This document shows, one piece after another, positions 35,204 through 49,975 of a stretch of DNA of 64,000 nt (the stretch's first letter is position 1; each line of letters begins with the position of its first letter). The stretch lies in the NCBI RefSeq assembly GCF_010183535.1, contig NC_071333.1, positions 11,840,587 to 11,904,586 of the forward strand, given 5' to 3'. This DNA is from Caenorhabditis remanei. Lineage: Eukaryota > Nematoda > Chromadorea > Rhabditida > Rhabditidae. The position numbers were made by a program, and so were the translations under genes. The notes beneath the pieces were generated by a model, which did no database searches, was not told the origin of the DNA, and was given only the letters and a program-made list of their open reading frames with translations.

Positions 35204-38200
35204 ATGGCTATTCATTGGACATCTGAAAGTTCAACTAGAAAAAAAGAAATTGAAAGTATCATGGCGTGGAGTGTGTTCATATACATCCAGGTGAGAAACA
35301 TTCTTAGAATTCAAAAACCAAACTTCGACTTCCCCTTTTCTTTAAAAAAACTTCCAAAACACCTCCAAAATAGTGGAAACATTTGATTTTCGACCAGTCT
35401 GTTCTTCGCAACTCGGCTGCCCTCCTTGCGGAGTTCCGGTACGAAATTGCAAAAAAGGCGTGATGTTTAAAAAATGCTTAGAACCTTTGTTGCAATAGTC
35501 TAAAGCTAAGAAGATAGTAGTGGACCTTTTTTCCTCTCAGCTGTGTCTGTCTAATTAGCGAAAGGATCATCGGATCTTCTGACTCAAGTTTCAGTTTTCA
35601 AATTATAATATGCGTATGTACATTGATCATTATACATCTCCGCATAGTTCTGAAAAAAGTTAATCTTCAAAATAATCTTTATGACCATTGTGAAAAGGAA
35701 ATGAAAATCCCATTTTTCACAAAAGTATTTCACTCAACTTTTTTTCAAACTTCACTGTTCCCGAAAATAATTTTTCCGGGAAACAATTAGCTGGAAATGA
35801 CTCGAAAGCGTCTTTTTGAACGTTCTCAAAATTGCGGTGGCGGTGAAGAAGTGGAAGGATGAGGTATGAATGGGTGAATGTGTGACGCGAGCCTACTTCC
35901 TGTGCCACTGGAAACGATTTCGATTCCAATTTGTGTTGTGCACTGCCCCTCTCTAACGCACATACATCTTCTCGTTTTAGCGTAGACTCCTTTTTTTTCA
36001 CTTTCTTTTTCATTACACTTCAAGACATACTGTCTGTGAGACGTCCTTCCAATTAAAGTTGGGCGGCGCGTGGGATAATAAGCGATGAGGTCCAATTAGA
36101 TAGAGAAGGACGTCTTTCTCACACGTGGGCTCATACTGAAGCAATTCTAAACTTATTCGATCCAAAATTTCAGGCGGCGCTTGGCGGCTCGCTTTGGACG
36201 AGTATTACGTCGCCAGAAGGATCGGTCAGTGTGCCGACAAGTGCGGTTGCCACAATTACATCGACAACAATTAAGCCACAATGGGAACCTTCCCTGCCTG
36301 GAAACACATTTGTCGACACACTAGGCCCAAACTCACCGTTATCAGAATACCTGCCTGTCAAATTATGTCTGGGTATACACGATGTATTCATTGCTCTGTT
36401 TTTAGTAAGTTTATTCGAAATTTCATGTACTTGTGATAACTAAATAACGTTTCAGGTAATGCTGATCCTGTTAACCATTTTTGGTAATATACTGGTGGTT
36501 CTCTCCGTGGTTGTTTACAAACGAATGAGAACGTTCACGAATATACTGCTCACTTCGCTAGCCACCGCCGACTTGTTAGTCGGTCTCATAGTCATGCCAA
36601 TGTCACTTTTGGACCTTTTGCATAATCATCGATGGCCACTCGGTATGTTCAGACAAGGAAGATAGGATTAGACTTTAAAACCGGAAGTGATGTGCGGATA
36701 GGCACTCAGAATGGAAACATTTCGGAAAACGCTTTTGATCAAGTTTTTGGTCTCCTGTGACATCACAAAATTATTTGCAGGAAGTCAAAATTCTGTTGAG
36801 ATTCTAGAAAAATTGAAACTGATAGAATAAACTATATTGCATAATATTCGAACTGAAATGACTTTTGTTGTTGAGGACAGAACATAAGATTTACTTCCAG
36901 ATCTGTCTCAAGATTACGTTTTTCTCCGAAAACTCTTTTTTTTCCAGGTCGATTCTTATGCCGAATGTGGGCCACATCAGATGTTCTGCTGTGCACTGCC
37001 AGTATTCTCAATCTCTGCGTTATCAGCCTCGATCGCTATTTCGCCATCACATCACCCCTCAAATACCCAAGAACAAGGTAGTCTTTTGTTTTTATTTCTT
37101 CTGTTTTCGTTCTTCTTCCTCCGCGTTTTTTTTCTCTCCATCAAGCCCTTCTTTAGAGCTTCATCTTATTCTTCTAAGAGTGCCGGGTAAAAAAAAGGGG
37201 AAGAAAAAAAGGAAAATCAGAGAAAAAACAGATGAGGCGGACGCAGCCCAATATCACGCTTCAGTGGTCCTGCCAATCTAAAATTAACTCGATAAACGGA
37301 CCCTTTTCTTTCCACTCGGCAACAATAAGAAATACCCATCGAATGTTGCGCTGTGGATCTTTTGTTGTTCTAAATGAACTTTAAGAAAGAAAAAAAGGAA
37401 ACAGGAAGTAACTTATGATTTCAGATCTCGGAAAATGGCGGCAGGACTTCTAACAGGTGTATGGACACTATCCTTCGTGGTATGCAGTCCTCCATGGGTA
37501 GTTCCGAGTTGGAACCTCTTCACTGATAATAACAATAATACGGGATCAAGTGAAGATTTCAAATGTGCCTACTCCCCATCAGTCGCATATCGTATCTACA
37601 GTGCTCTAGGAAGTTTCTACTTACCACTGCTCGTCATGCTTTTTGTATATTTCAAAATCTTCCGGGTCGCTTCTGAACGTGAAGCCCTTATGAGACAATC
37701 CGTTGGAACTTGTCGACTCAGTAATCGACTCACCAAGACGCAGCAGAAAAACCAGAGAAATAATCTGAGGTGAGGACTTACCAGACACTAGACAACGATT
37801 TGAAATGCATGAGTTTTTCCAGTGTTTTTTACCACATCCGTTTCATTTTCCTATGTTTTTTTTTCTTTTTGCAGAACTGCTAGTGCACCTCACTCACGTA
37901 CACGAGTTCAAGTCAACCACAACTGCGGTCGAGTGAACTACTCAGTGAGACCGATGGAGTATGCAAAGTGAGATTTCAGTAGATGAATAGTTCACAGACT
38001 AAAAAAACGGAGATTGACCATTATGCATTTCAGCCGTTTGGAAAACTCATTGAAGCCAAGCACGGAAAGATTCGATTCAACCGACTGTGAAGATTCACCA
38101 CCAAATGGGGATAGTCTGGAAGCAGGAACTACGTGCAATGTAATAAGTTTTTTCCTTTTCTTCAACTTATAATTGAGTCGTCATGTGATGATTCAAGCAC

Positions 38201-39021
38201 TCCTTTTATACATGAATCAAATTTCATTTTTAATGAGCCACGGCTTCTTTTTCTAGATCTCCATGTCTTTGGTGACGAATTCTCCTCCAAATGGATCACA
38301 GAAAGAGGCCAAAAACTCAATGGAGCGAGAATGTCATTCTTTGGCTGACATTGTCAACAGCGCCGATACTCCAGTTAGGAAGAACACTGAAGTTGGAATT
38401 GCTCCGTCGTTGAGTAAAAGAGCTAGACAATGCAATGCTAGACTGCAGCCTAATAACTTACTTCAAAAGGTTCGTTTTTAAGAAAACCGGAAGAAACGAA
38501 ACACAAAACTCAATTTTTGTTAATTTTTTCTTTCTCAGGCTCATGAACATTATCAAATTAACGGTCCAGGAAAGGCTGTTCGTGGCTCAAAAGAAAAAAT
38601 GGTGTATTTGAGGGAACGAAAAGCTTTGAAGACTATTGGAATCGTGGTTTTAGGTATTTGAACTCAACTTGAATCTGATTTCAAAATAAGAGTTATTTGT
38701 AGGATTCATCATTTGCTGGATGCCATTCTTCATCATGTATTTGGTGGAAGTGTTTATTTCTGATCCAGTCGCTGAGTCAGCAGTCTACAGAATCACCTCA
38801 GAGTTCTTCTTATGGCTGGGCTACTCTAACTCGGTACTAAATTTCAAATAGTTGTTTTTATCAAAGTATTATGTTTACAGGTTCTCAACCCAATCATCTA
38901 CACTATGTACAACGGTGACTTCCGACGATGCTTCCGTGATCTCCTTTCATTCGGCTGTGTTCAACATCATCGACGAACCATGAGCGTCAAGAAACTTCAT
39001 CAACAATCAACAATATTCTAA
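35204..39021 (+). CDS. tyra-3: Aminergic G protein-coupled receptor, probably tyramine receptor TYRA-3
   Basis: Eleven exons join in phase: 35204-35290, 36174-36404, 36456-36642, 36948-37077, 37425-37769, 37875-37967, 38034-38139, 38257-38469, 38539-38653, 38703-38833 and 38881-39021, giving 592 residues. The N terminus is Ser/Thr-rich. TM1-TM2 read [13 protein letters not shown] and [15 protein letters not shown]3 has the amine-binding Asp ([15 protein letters not shown]) and ends with the DRY motif. TM5 reads [20 protein letters not shown], a layout shared with tyramine/octopamine and alpha-2 receptors. The third intracellular loop is very long (about 190 residues over five exons). TM6 is [15 protein letters not shown]7 ends [17 protein letters not shown], and the C-tail is short. 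Long loop plus short tail is the Gi/D2-like or tyramine-receptor layout, which argues against D1-like dop-1. The name tyra-3 (M03F4.3) rests on this layout and on its place beside act-4 and calu-1. The 35204 start is the nearest phase-compatible first exon. Confidence 0.87.
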
Positions 39022-39595
39022 GCTGTCATGTATCAATTTTTAGCTTCTAAAACTCCGTGTCAATGGGTCCCCACGTTGATCTCATTTGTATTCTTAATTC
39101 TCTTCCCCCAAAAAATGGACGGTTCAAATTGAACTTCGATTGTTCTTTTTTTCTCCCCCGACAACTTCACCAAAATTCGATTGCGAGTTGATTTTCCCTT
39201 TTTCTCCCGTTTTTCTTTCTACTACCGAATAATTTCCGCACGACAATAATATCAAGGAAATAGTTGCGTCAGTTTTCTTTTTTCAAAACCAATCTGCCAG
39301 CTTCTCTTAAATGAATCGTTGCTTCTATCCGTTGAATACCCATTGTCTGTAGGGAAATCATAGCAGACAGGGAAACACTTATTTTCAGATTAATAGGCCA
39401 ACTTGACAAAACAAGGAGAAATTGTTGCATATGACTTGGATTATGTCACAAGAATAGACTGACGATGTTTTGTTTAGAAAAAACAAAGTTTGGAAAACAG
39501 GTGGGTTGTAAAATATGACGATTTGTTGCAAAAGCCAGACGAGTAGGTTTATTAGGTAGCTTAGGAGATAAACTCTGTTTGACCTTGATTCCTGT

Positions 39596-39601
39596 AATAA
39601 A
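39596..39601 (+). terminator. Candidate polyadenylation signal of the receptor gene
   Basis: AATAAA lies about 575 bases after the stop codon at 39019-39021; I found no closer canonical hexamer. Confidence 0.35.
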
Positions 39602-42600
39602 ACAAGCGGAGGTAATTTATATATCAGGTTCATCAGATGGACAATGGAAAAAAAATTCTATATCCTTGAAAAAAACAACATCTATTTTACTTTTCTAAGT
39701 ACAGAAAAGGATTTAGAAAATTTTCTGTGATTTTGTGAGCCCCAGTCTTATCTCAGAACATCAGACGATTTCAATTAGCCACAATAGTTTGTTTACTACT
39801 CCCTCATGAAAAGAATCCTCATAATTGTGACGGACCAAGCGTCTGCATGATGGATGATCTGAGTTGATCGTTTGATCGTTTTTAAGGTGATTGCTTTCAT
39901 GATAAGACCCCGATGTGCCAATTGGCAGTATATCTCCCGGGTCCCTCCTTGCACAATGGGTTATTTTTTGAAGATGCCTTGGCCCAAAGCTCCCTCTCCC
40001 TCTCTCCAAAGCGTTTACAACACCCACCATCACTCCTATTTACTACCGTGCCAGTGAAAAAGCAGAGATGTAATGAGGAAGAGTGTTAAAAGAGGAGCAG
40101 GCGATCCGTGGAGACGAAACATTCGTGGTGGCAGAAGGACGGCAGCGACAAGAGCATTACACATTGGCAAATAGCAAAAATTCCGCGGGTTCTGAGGAGA
40201 TGGAGAGAGATGCGGTGCTGCTGATCGGAGACGATTTCTTGGAATCGCCGCAGCGAGATACTTTGTGATAGCGGATGGCGGTAGACTGCGAAAGACATAC
40301 AATAGATCAAGGAAGAGAAAGAGCAGCTCTCGACCAGCCGATTTTCAAGTAACCCCCTCGTTTGAATCAAAAATTGAAACGAACGTCAGGAAAGATTTTT
40401 AGGAAAATGGATGAACATCATCATGTCTGAAACATCAACATAGGTCAAAGTATAATAATTTCGGTAGCCATCTCGGAAGTCAATGGCTAACGTCCTTGAC
40501 AATCGCTATCTATCGAAATGAATTGCAACGAACGGAGACGGGTTGAGTAACCTGTAATTACGGTGTCAATTGCCGGTGCATCGTGTTTTTATCTATCCCT
40601 GGGAATCAAGTCAACCGGGGAATTTGACCCCTTTCGTTCCGTCGCCCTTTCCGTCTTCTCTCCTTCTCATCTCTTTTCGAGCAATGAGTGCTTCTCGATC
40701 AGAGATATCCCTTCCGGCTTTACGTGATCAGAAAACTAGGAACAAGAACAATCACATCGAAAATCAGAGTGTAAATTATAGTTGAAATGTTAAGATATTC
40801 CGAGAACAAGTGGCTTCGTTAACACGGAAAACAAAAAAGCGCTAAACCGATCATCAAATAAACCAGTAACCTCTTAGGTATTACTGTAGTTTGCCAAAGT
40901 TGAACTACAAAGAGATCTTGTATGTGAACTTCTCAACAATGAAATTTCAATGCACAATGCGTTTTGACAATAGCAAAAACCGACACTCTCTGAAATGAAA
41001 TACAGATATATCAAAGAAATGCATTGAAAAATCAAGATCTTTAACCTTTATTCAACAATATTCATGTTTGAAAACGGTTTTCTTTTGGAATCAAACTCAA
41101 GGATCAAACATAAAAAGAAATGAACACAGATAAACTGATAAACTAATTTTCTGTATTTCTTTGGAAGATTCTATCAAAAGTGCTCATACTCAAAAGCATC
41201 TGGAATCTTGTACCCACATCAAACATTTGAGTGGAGAACTTTTCTAGAAATAAACTGTCAAGAAAAAGTTTATGTCCACATGGGAGATGTAGTACTCACA
41301 CAGACAACATACACATAGTGCAGCGTGCTTTCTGATGGTCATGAAGTGATGTCATCCGATTCTTCGTCTCCGTCCCACTTGGGTCAATCTCCAAAAAAAG
41401 TTGGAAGACATTTGTAAACAGAACATCGATGCCCCATACATCTGAATCATCATTGACATTTCGCTTTTTTCTAAACATAACATTTTCATTTTTTATTCTT
41501 TTTTTGTCCCGTCATTGTTTTTGATATTTTTTTATATAGCGATTACTCATCAAAAGTCGAACGCTTCATGTTTTGTACAGAGAAACAAAAACTATTCTTT
41601 TATGCTTTTATACGGAAGGAGGTGGAAACATATGAAAATCCAATAAAAACAAATATTCCGAAAACGGAAACAATCCGAAAACTTTCCCGTAGGAAAAGGA
41701 AAACAAAAAGTTTCTCGGGACAATACTAATTAAATCGCGAACCCATTTCATCGGGTCCCTTTCACTCCCAGACCTTTTTTCCTTCCTTTTCCCCTTTTCT
41801 CACAAGCAATGCCCGATGAAATTGCCGAGAGGTAACATCATCATGTTGTTGATGGTTCCTGGTGATGCTCCTTCTTCTCCCTGTTGTCTCCCCCGCATTG
41901 CCGTCGAGCAGTTGAAAGCTAAACTTGCAGTGTAACAGCGAGAAAGCAGGGCAGCTAATTCACTGGAAACAATTCGAACTTTTGAAGAAAAACAAAAAGC
42001 TCAAAGATTGGAATGGGTTTCCTAGAACCAATATTTTTCCTTGGAACGACGGAAAACAAAGAAAAATATTACAGTTTCAAAGGAATACATTCCAAACATC
42101 AAAAGCGGTTTCCCATGTAAAACATGAATTGAAAGAAGAACATGACATTCGTAACTGAAACTGTGCTGGGAACTGCTGAAGTTTCACAAATCTTACAAAA
42201 ATTTTCAGATGTTTTCAGATTAAAAGAGAAACTTTTGAAAAGATTTTCTACAAAAGTGAACGACCACATTGAAGATTCTTCTAGCCTAGTCCCAATAGAT
42301 TGAATTTCATCATCCAATTGTGCTAGTAAAACATCAATGATTAAGAATCACCAGATTTCTGCATATTCATTGTCTGAAAACCTAAAAATATTATTTAGAA
42401 TGTCCACTTTCAATGATCAGTGGCCGCTAGTCCCTCGTGCGCTCGGTCATTCTTTCGTAACGGCCTCAGAGTTTATTTCAACATTGCCCCGTTGATAATC
42501 GCAGTTTGCAAAAGCGGTCCGTTTTCCAAAATTTCGGGACGCCTCACTGTTTTTTTTTTGTCTTCGACCCGCCCCCTGAGGAGTGTATGACGGATGGCAC
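39602..42600. other. Intergenic region between the receptor and act-4
   Basis: About 3 kb. Positions 40080-40290 are GC-richer than their surroundings and open on both strands, but the frames show no recognisable domain. On the minus strand 41478-41296 is a 60-codon frame with a TATA-like stretch upstream and AATAAA downstream near 41050, a weak small-gene candidate. The remainder probably contains act-4 enhancers. Confidence 0.4.
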
Positions 42601-42660
42601 TCTCCGTATTCCCTCAATCCCTCGTTTGGTGGGCGGAGTCTCCCGACCAATGGCAGAGTT

Positions 42661-42678
42661 GCGACGCGGACGCGTCGC
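42661..42678. promoter_or_regulatory. Inverted repeat just upstream of the act-4 TATA box
   Basis: GCGACGCG and CGCGTCGC form perfect 8-base arms separated by GA, ending 9 bases before the TATA box. A CCAAT motif (about 42647-42651) and a GGGCGGAG box (42631-42638) lie just upstream, so this looks like a compact proximal promoter. Confidence 0.6.
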
Positions 42679-42687
42679 GTGCTTCAG

Positions 42688-42695
42688 TATAAAAG
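42688..42695 (+). promoter_or_regulatory. TATA box of act-4
   Basis: TATAAAAG lies 66 bases upstream of the act-4 ATG, so transcription should start near 42715-42722, leaving a 5' UTR of roughly 30-40 bases. This fits the known absence of a spliced leader on act-4 mRNA. Confidence 0.8.
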
Positions 42696-42753
42696 GGAGG
42701 GCAGAGCGAGCCGTGCACCGCTTTACGGCGCTCGATTCAGTGATCCTACAAAA

Positions 42754-45964
<3,211 letters not shown>

Positions 45965-46375
45965 ACGTCTCCATTCTCCATCTCCAAGCTCAACAGACAA
46001 ATGTTTCGTATTATCCTGCAAACCATCAAGCCCATTGTTTTTTGTCTTTATTTTCTCTTTTCTTCTTTCTTTTATCGTGTACATTGTTAGTGATAGACTT
46101 CTACCCCTCAAAAAGGCTGCATTATTCCTCTAACCCTCTCCAAAATCTCCTATGGTAACTTTTATTGTATTTGTTCAATACTACCCCGGTAGTAAGCTAG
46201 GCATCTATAATTAGGTTCTCATTGTATCTTTTGGCTGAAGTTTATGTTTAATGCGATCATTTCTGATGTTGACTTCTATCGCTGCCAATGACCCCTCTCG
46301 TCACCCCCCACACAAAAATTGACACATTTTTACAAATTTTCTCTGAATTATGCTCATATATTGAGATATGTTCGT

Positions 46376-46381
46376 AATAAA
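46376..46381 (+). terminator. act-4: Polyadenylation signal of act-4
   Basis: AATAAA lies 412 bases after the stop codon. The opposing signal of the minus-strand neighbour is at 46407-46402, only 20 bases away. Confidence 0.8.
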
Positions 46382-46401
46382 GCTTTTAATAAGACAAAAA
46401 G

Positions 46402-46407
46402 TTTATT
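46402..46407 (-). terminator. Polyadenylation signal of the EB-module gene
   Basis: TTTATT on the plus strand reads AATAAA on the minus strand, about 94 bases after the stop codon at 46501-46503. Its cleavage site should fall at or beyond the act-4 signal. Confidence 0.7.
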
Positions 46408-46500
46408 TTTATTTTGTGAAACAATAAAAATACAAAAGATGAAATAAAGTTCAACCCGGAGAAGAGATGAAGACAAATGAGTGGCAGTATGAAAAACAGA

Positions 46501-49500
46501 TTATTTGCCTCGTTTATTTCCAAAGATGTCCCCGACGCGATCGAGAATTGAACCAATGCTTAGCGGATCATCTGGATTTGAGCAACGGACTCCGAGTAGT
46601 TGATCCTGCAAGATTGGCAGTTTTGAGACAGGTTTTTTTCCGCAGCTTTGAAAGGGATTTAGACTGGGAGCGGGTTTTTGGAATAAATGGGAAAAGTGTT
46701 TTGGAAGAGAGAAATATCGCACCCAGAGGATTTTGTTAGTTTTCTTTCAATAGAAAAGAAGCTGGTGCTAATCAGATTACTACACTTGATTGAATTGCAA
46801 AAACCCAGACAGTTTTGGAAAAGAGGAGAAATAGCTTTGGATTTATAATGGATTCTCCAAATTGTTTAAAACTAATGATGAATTCTTAGAAGATTGCGTT
46901 ATTTGAAGTCATCTGTGGTTTTTTGAAATGTTTTTCTAAAAACTCGCTACTGGTGGCGTGATTTCCATCAATTTCAGATTTCTAAACCTAAGTGTTATCA
47001 GATCCGGTTCCCACAAAAACCAATTTTATTGGATTTTTCTTCCTTCAAGAATGACGTGCCCCCTTCCCCAATATTGCATTTATTGAATCAGAATCTGCTT
47101 CCGTTTGAACTGATGAAAAAGTCCAGTCAGCCCACATCCTTCCATCTAGTTCTATTGTTTCTCCCGCTCTGATTCATCAACTATTCATAAATCTTTTTTC
47201 TCAAAGGAAACCTTTTTTCTTTCTCCTTTCTGCTCTTATTGTTGGTAAGAATCAATCATATCCCCGCGGCTCTTTCTATTGAAATGCATCGAAACGCGTT
47301 GAATGATTGATGATTGCGAATTGAGGGATTGTACGACAGGAGGTGGTTCTTGATTGTTTGGTTCTTACAGGGGAATTGAGAAAAGAGGGATTTTAGAAAG
47401 AAAACTAGATATTTTAATTGTAAAGTCATAACAAAATACAACAGGTTTTCGAACTAAAGGCAGTTCTTTGAACTCACCTTAACCTGTTTATAACCACATC
47501 TACATTGACAAGTACCAAAACGACATTCAGCGGAAGGGATGCACTGATTATTGGAATAACATCTGCTTCCAAGTTGTACCTGAGAACAATTAGCATGGGA
47601 AAAAAAACTATTATGATTTTACCTTCGCCAAACATCTATCGTTGCTGGCAACCTCTTCAAGCGTGCAGTCTTTTGTGCACGTGGGGAACCTCTCGTCATT
47701 GTTCTGAAAAAATGACATGAAATATATGAAAATTAGTTTAGGAGTAAAAAACAAACCTCATGGTATCCAAGTTTGCATTGGCAGCTTCCCAATGAACATG
47801 ACATAGTGATTCCACCTTCACACTGAAAATTGAATAATGTTCGTTCTCCTCATTATGGCTAGTTGTTTTTCAGATAAAATTTTTATTACAATGTCTAGTG
47901 ATTACCTGCTGATCGATTTGACAAGGATCTCCACGATGAGCAATAGAAAGACATTGTCCATTGACGTAGAGAGGTGTTGGATCACGACATGGTCTTGGAC
48001 AGCACAGTGATGACTTCCATCTGAAACTATATAGATGAGTTACTGAAAACCCGCAAGCAATTTCATACCCTGGCTCACTGACTGTGAAACAGAAATGTGT
48101 AAGAGGCCGACACTTTGAATCTGGTGACGCTCCGGCATCACAAGATTGACTCAAATCTGGCTCTCCATATGGACAACGCAACCGACAACAATGGCCCACA
48201 TATGGACTTCCATAAGTGACACATCGATAGCCTAATGGACAGCTATCCGTGTTGGCGGCGTTCTCAAGCATATCAATATCGTTGATGAAGAGCCGACGAC
48301 ATGTTTGACGAGGGTGCATCCCGTCGGGACAAACTGAAATGGAGATGAAATTTGGATAATCCAAGGTTGACTGTTAGGGTGTACCTGCATAGCAGAATCC
48401 ACGGACGGTGTCTCTTGTAGTTCCAGGAGCACATTGACATGTTCCAGCAATACACGAATTGAATGGGTCAACGCATCTGAAATGAAATTTGTTGACGTTA
48501 TCAAGACAAAGATTCTTGTGATTTCGTTTTTGTGATTTTGCCAAAATGCACTTACTGGCTGTCTTTTTCACATGGTTGCATGTAATGAGCGACACGTGTA
48601 CATTCTACTCCATACAATTGTTGTCCTGCTGGGCAAGCTGAAAATCCACTCATCTTTTCTCCGAAACGTTCAAAAACACCACTTACGAACAACACACTTT
48701 CCGTCGACAATACTTCCACCCCAGCACTCGCATTTACCATCTCTGCACAATAAGGGAGGCTTACAATCGCGTTGACAGGAATCGCCGATTTTAGCGGGTG
48801 CTGAAAGCAAAAGCTAATTTATACAATAAGAGACCGGTTTGATGAATCATTGGAACTGTAAGAGGTCTAGAAAAAATGAAGTAAAAAATAATGATGTCAC
48901 TCACCTAATCGGCAGACAGTAGTTCGTTCGTCAATGTCATATTCTTCGAAGTTAGTGGGACAGGTGCATCGGGAGTTCCGACATACTGAGTTCATTCCAT
49001 AACATTCTTCATCGAATAGACAATCGCTTCCAATGAGTTTTTCTGAAAAATGACAGGAAATATTTAGGATTTCAGATTTTAGTTTTTGTACGGTACTTTT
49101 TTGTACGGTACTTTTTTGTACGGAACAAAACTGACTACTAGTTTATTTATGTCAACTATTTTAAAGTCAGAACCGCTTATTTAGTTACAGTTGCTAGTTT
49201 TTGCTGCCTAATCGACATTTCATAGTATATCATTTTGTCGAAGAAGTTACAAATTATGAAATTTTTATTCTCTGATTAATACAACACAATGACTCTGTTT
49301 TCACTGAATCAGAAAATTTCAGATGGTTTGGTGGTTCGATGATCATTCACTCTATTCCTATCCAGGATCTTCAAGTGTACCCTTCTCAAACAAGTCCAAC
49401 TCTTTTTTCAATTCATGAATGCGACTTACGTGCGCAGGGAACATCGAACGCTTCTGCTAATCGATCAATAATCAAAAACAAGAATAACAGTCGGATGAAT

Positions 49501-49511
49501 GGGCTATGCAT
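46501..49511 (-). CDS. Secreted cysteine-rich protein with repeated EB modules
   Basis: Eleven exons join in phase: 49511-49430, 49042-48905, 48800-48687, 48637-48556, 48476-48385, 48333-48069, 48020-47906, 47822-47757, 47703-47623, 47579-47478 and 46605-46501, giving 413 residues. The first exon encodes a clear signal peptide (MHSPFIRLLFLFLIIDRLAE, then AFDVPCA). Almost every later exon carries about six to eight Cys in the nematode EB pattern, such as CYGMNSVCRNSRCTCP, CQRDCKPPLLCRDGKCECW, CIAGTCQCAPGTTRD and CIPSAECRFGTCQCRCGYK. The largest exon (48333-48069) has a distinct Cys spacing and may be another disulfide domain. The short C-terminal exon has a single Cys and no membrane anchor, so the protein is probably secreted. 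The EB domain's role is unknown, though it often accompanies Kunitz domains; none is seen here. The exact start is supported by the signal peptide. I remember the locus as M03F4.6. Confidence 0.9.
49083..49124. repeat. Short tandem repeat of a 16-base unit
   Basis: TGTACGGTACTTTTTT occurs twice in tandem plus a third partial copy, inside the first intron (49043-49429) of the EB-module gene. Each unit contains a GTAC palindrome. Confidence 0.85.
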
Positions 49512-49751
49512 CACTATGGCGAGGAGAAATTGGGGCAGAGACGATTCGAAGAATCCGCCGCAGGGAGAAATGAGACTATGAAAGGAAAATTATCGGGGGT
49601 CACCGTCGTCGTCATCATAGCCACGTCCGCTGTATGAAGAAGAGAAGAAGTTGTACACATTTGACACACTAAATCTGATTTGGTAGTATCTGGAATGTTC
49701 CTTGACAATATTTGATCAAGGATGAAGATAACAAGTTTGAACACATTACAT

Positions 49752-49757
49752 TTTATT
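49752..49757 (-). terminator. calu-1: Polyadenylation signal of calu-1
   Basis: TTTATT on the plus strand, AATAAA on the minus strand, about 220 bases after the calu-1 stop codon at 49976-49978. Confidence 0.6.
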
Positions 49758-49975
49758 TGTGATAATTTTGAACCAGTTTAAAAAATTTAAGAAAATGCAT
49801 GCGGTATAACAGATACTCTTATGACAATGAAATAAGGCAAACAAGTTATTGGATAAATAGAAAACAGTGAAATTTAATATAAGTAAGAATGAATGCAGAA
49901 AACCAGTCACACATTATTATTATTAAAAGATCTCTACTGAGAAATATTAATACTGATTTGGGATAGAACAACAGT

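Noticed and set aside
35204..39021. Identification of the receptor as dop-1 (D1-like)
   Set aside because: The very long third intracellular loop and short C-tail are opposite to the D1 layout, and the neighbouring genes fit the tyra-3 locus.
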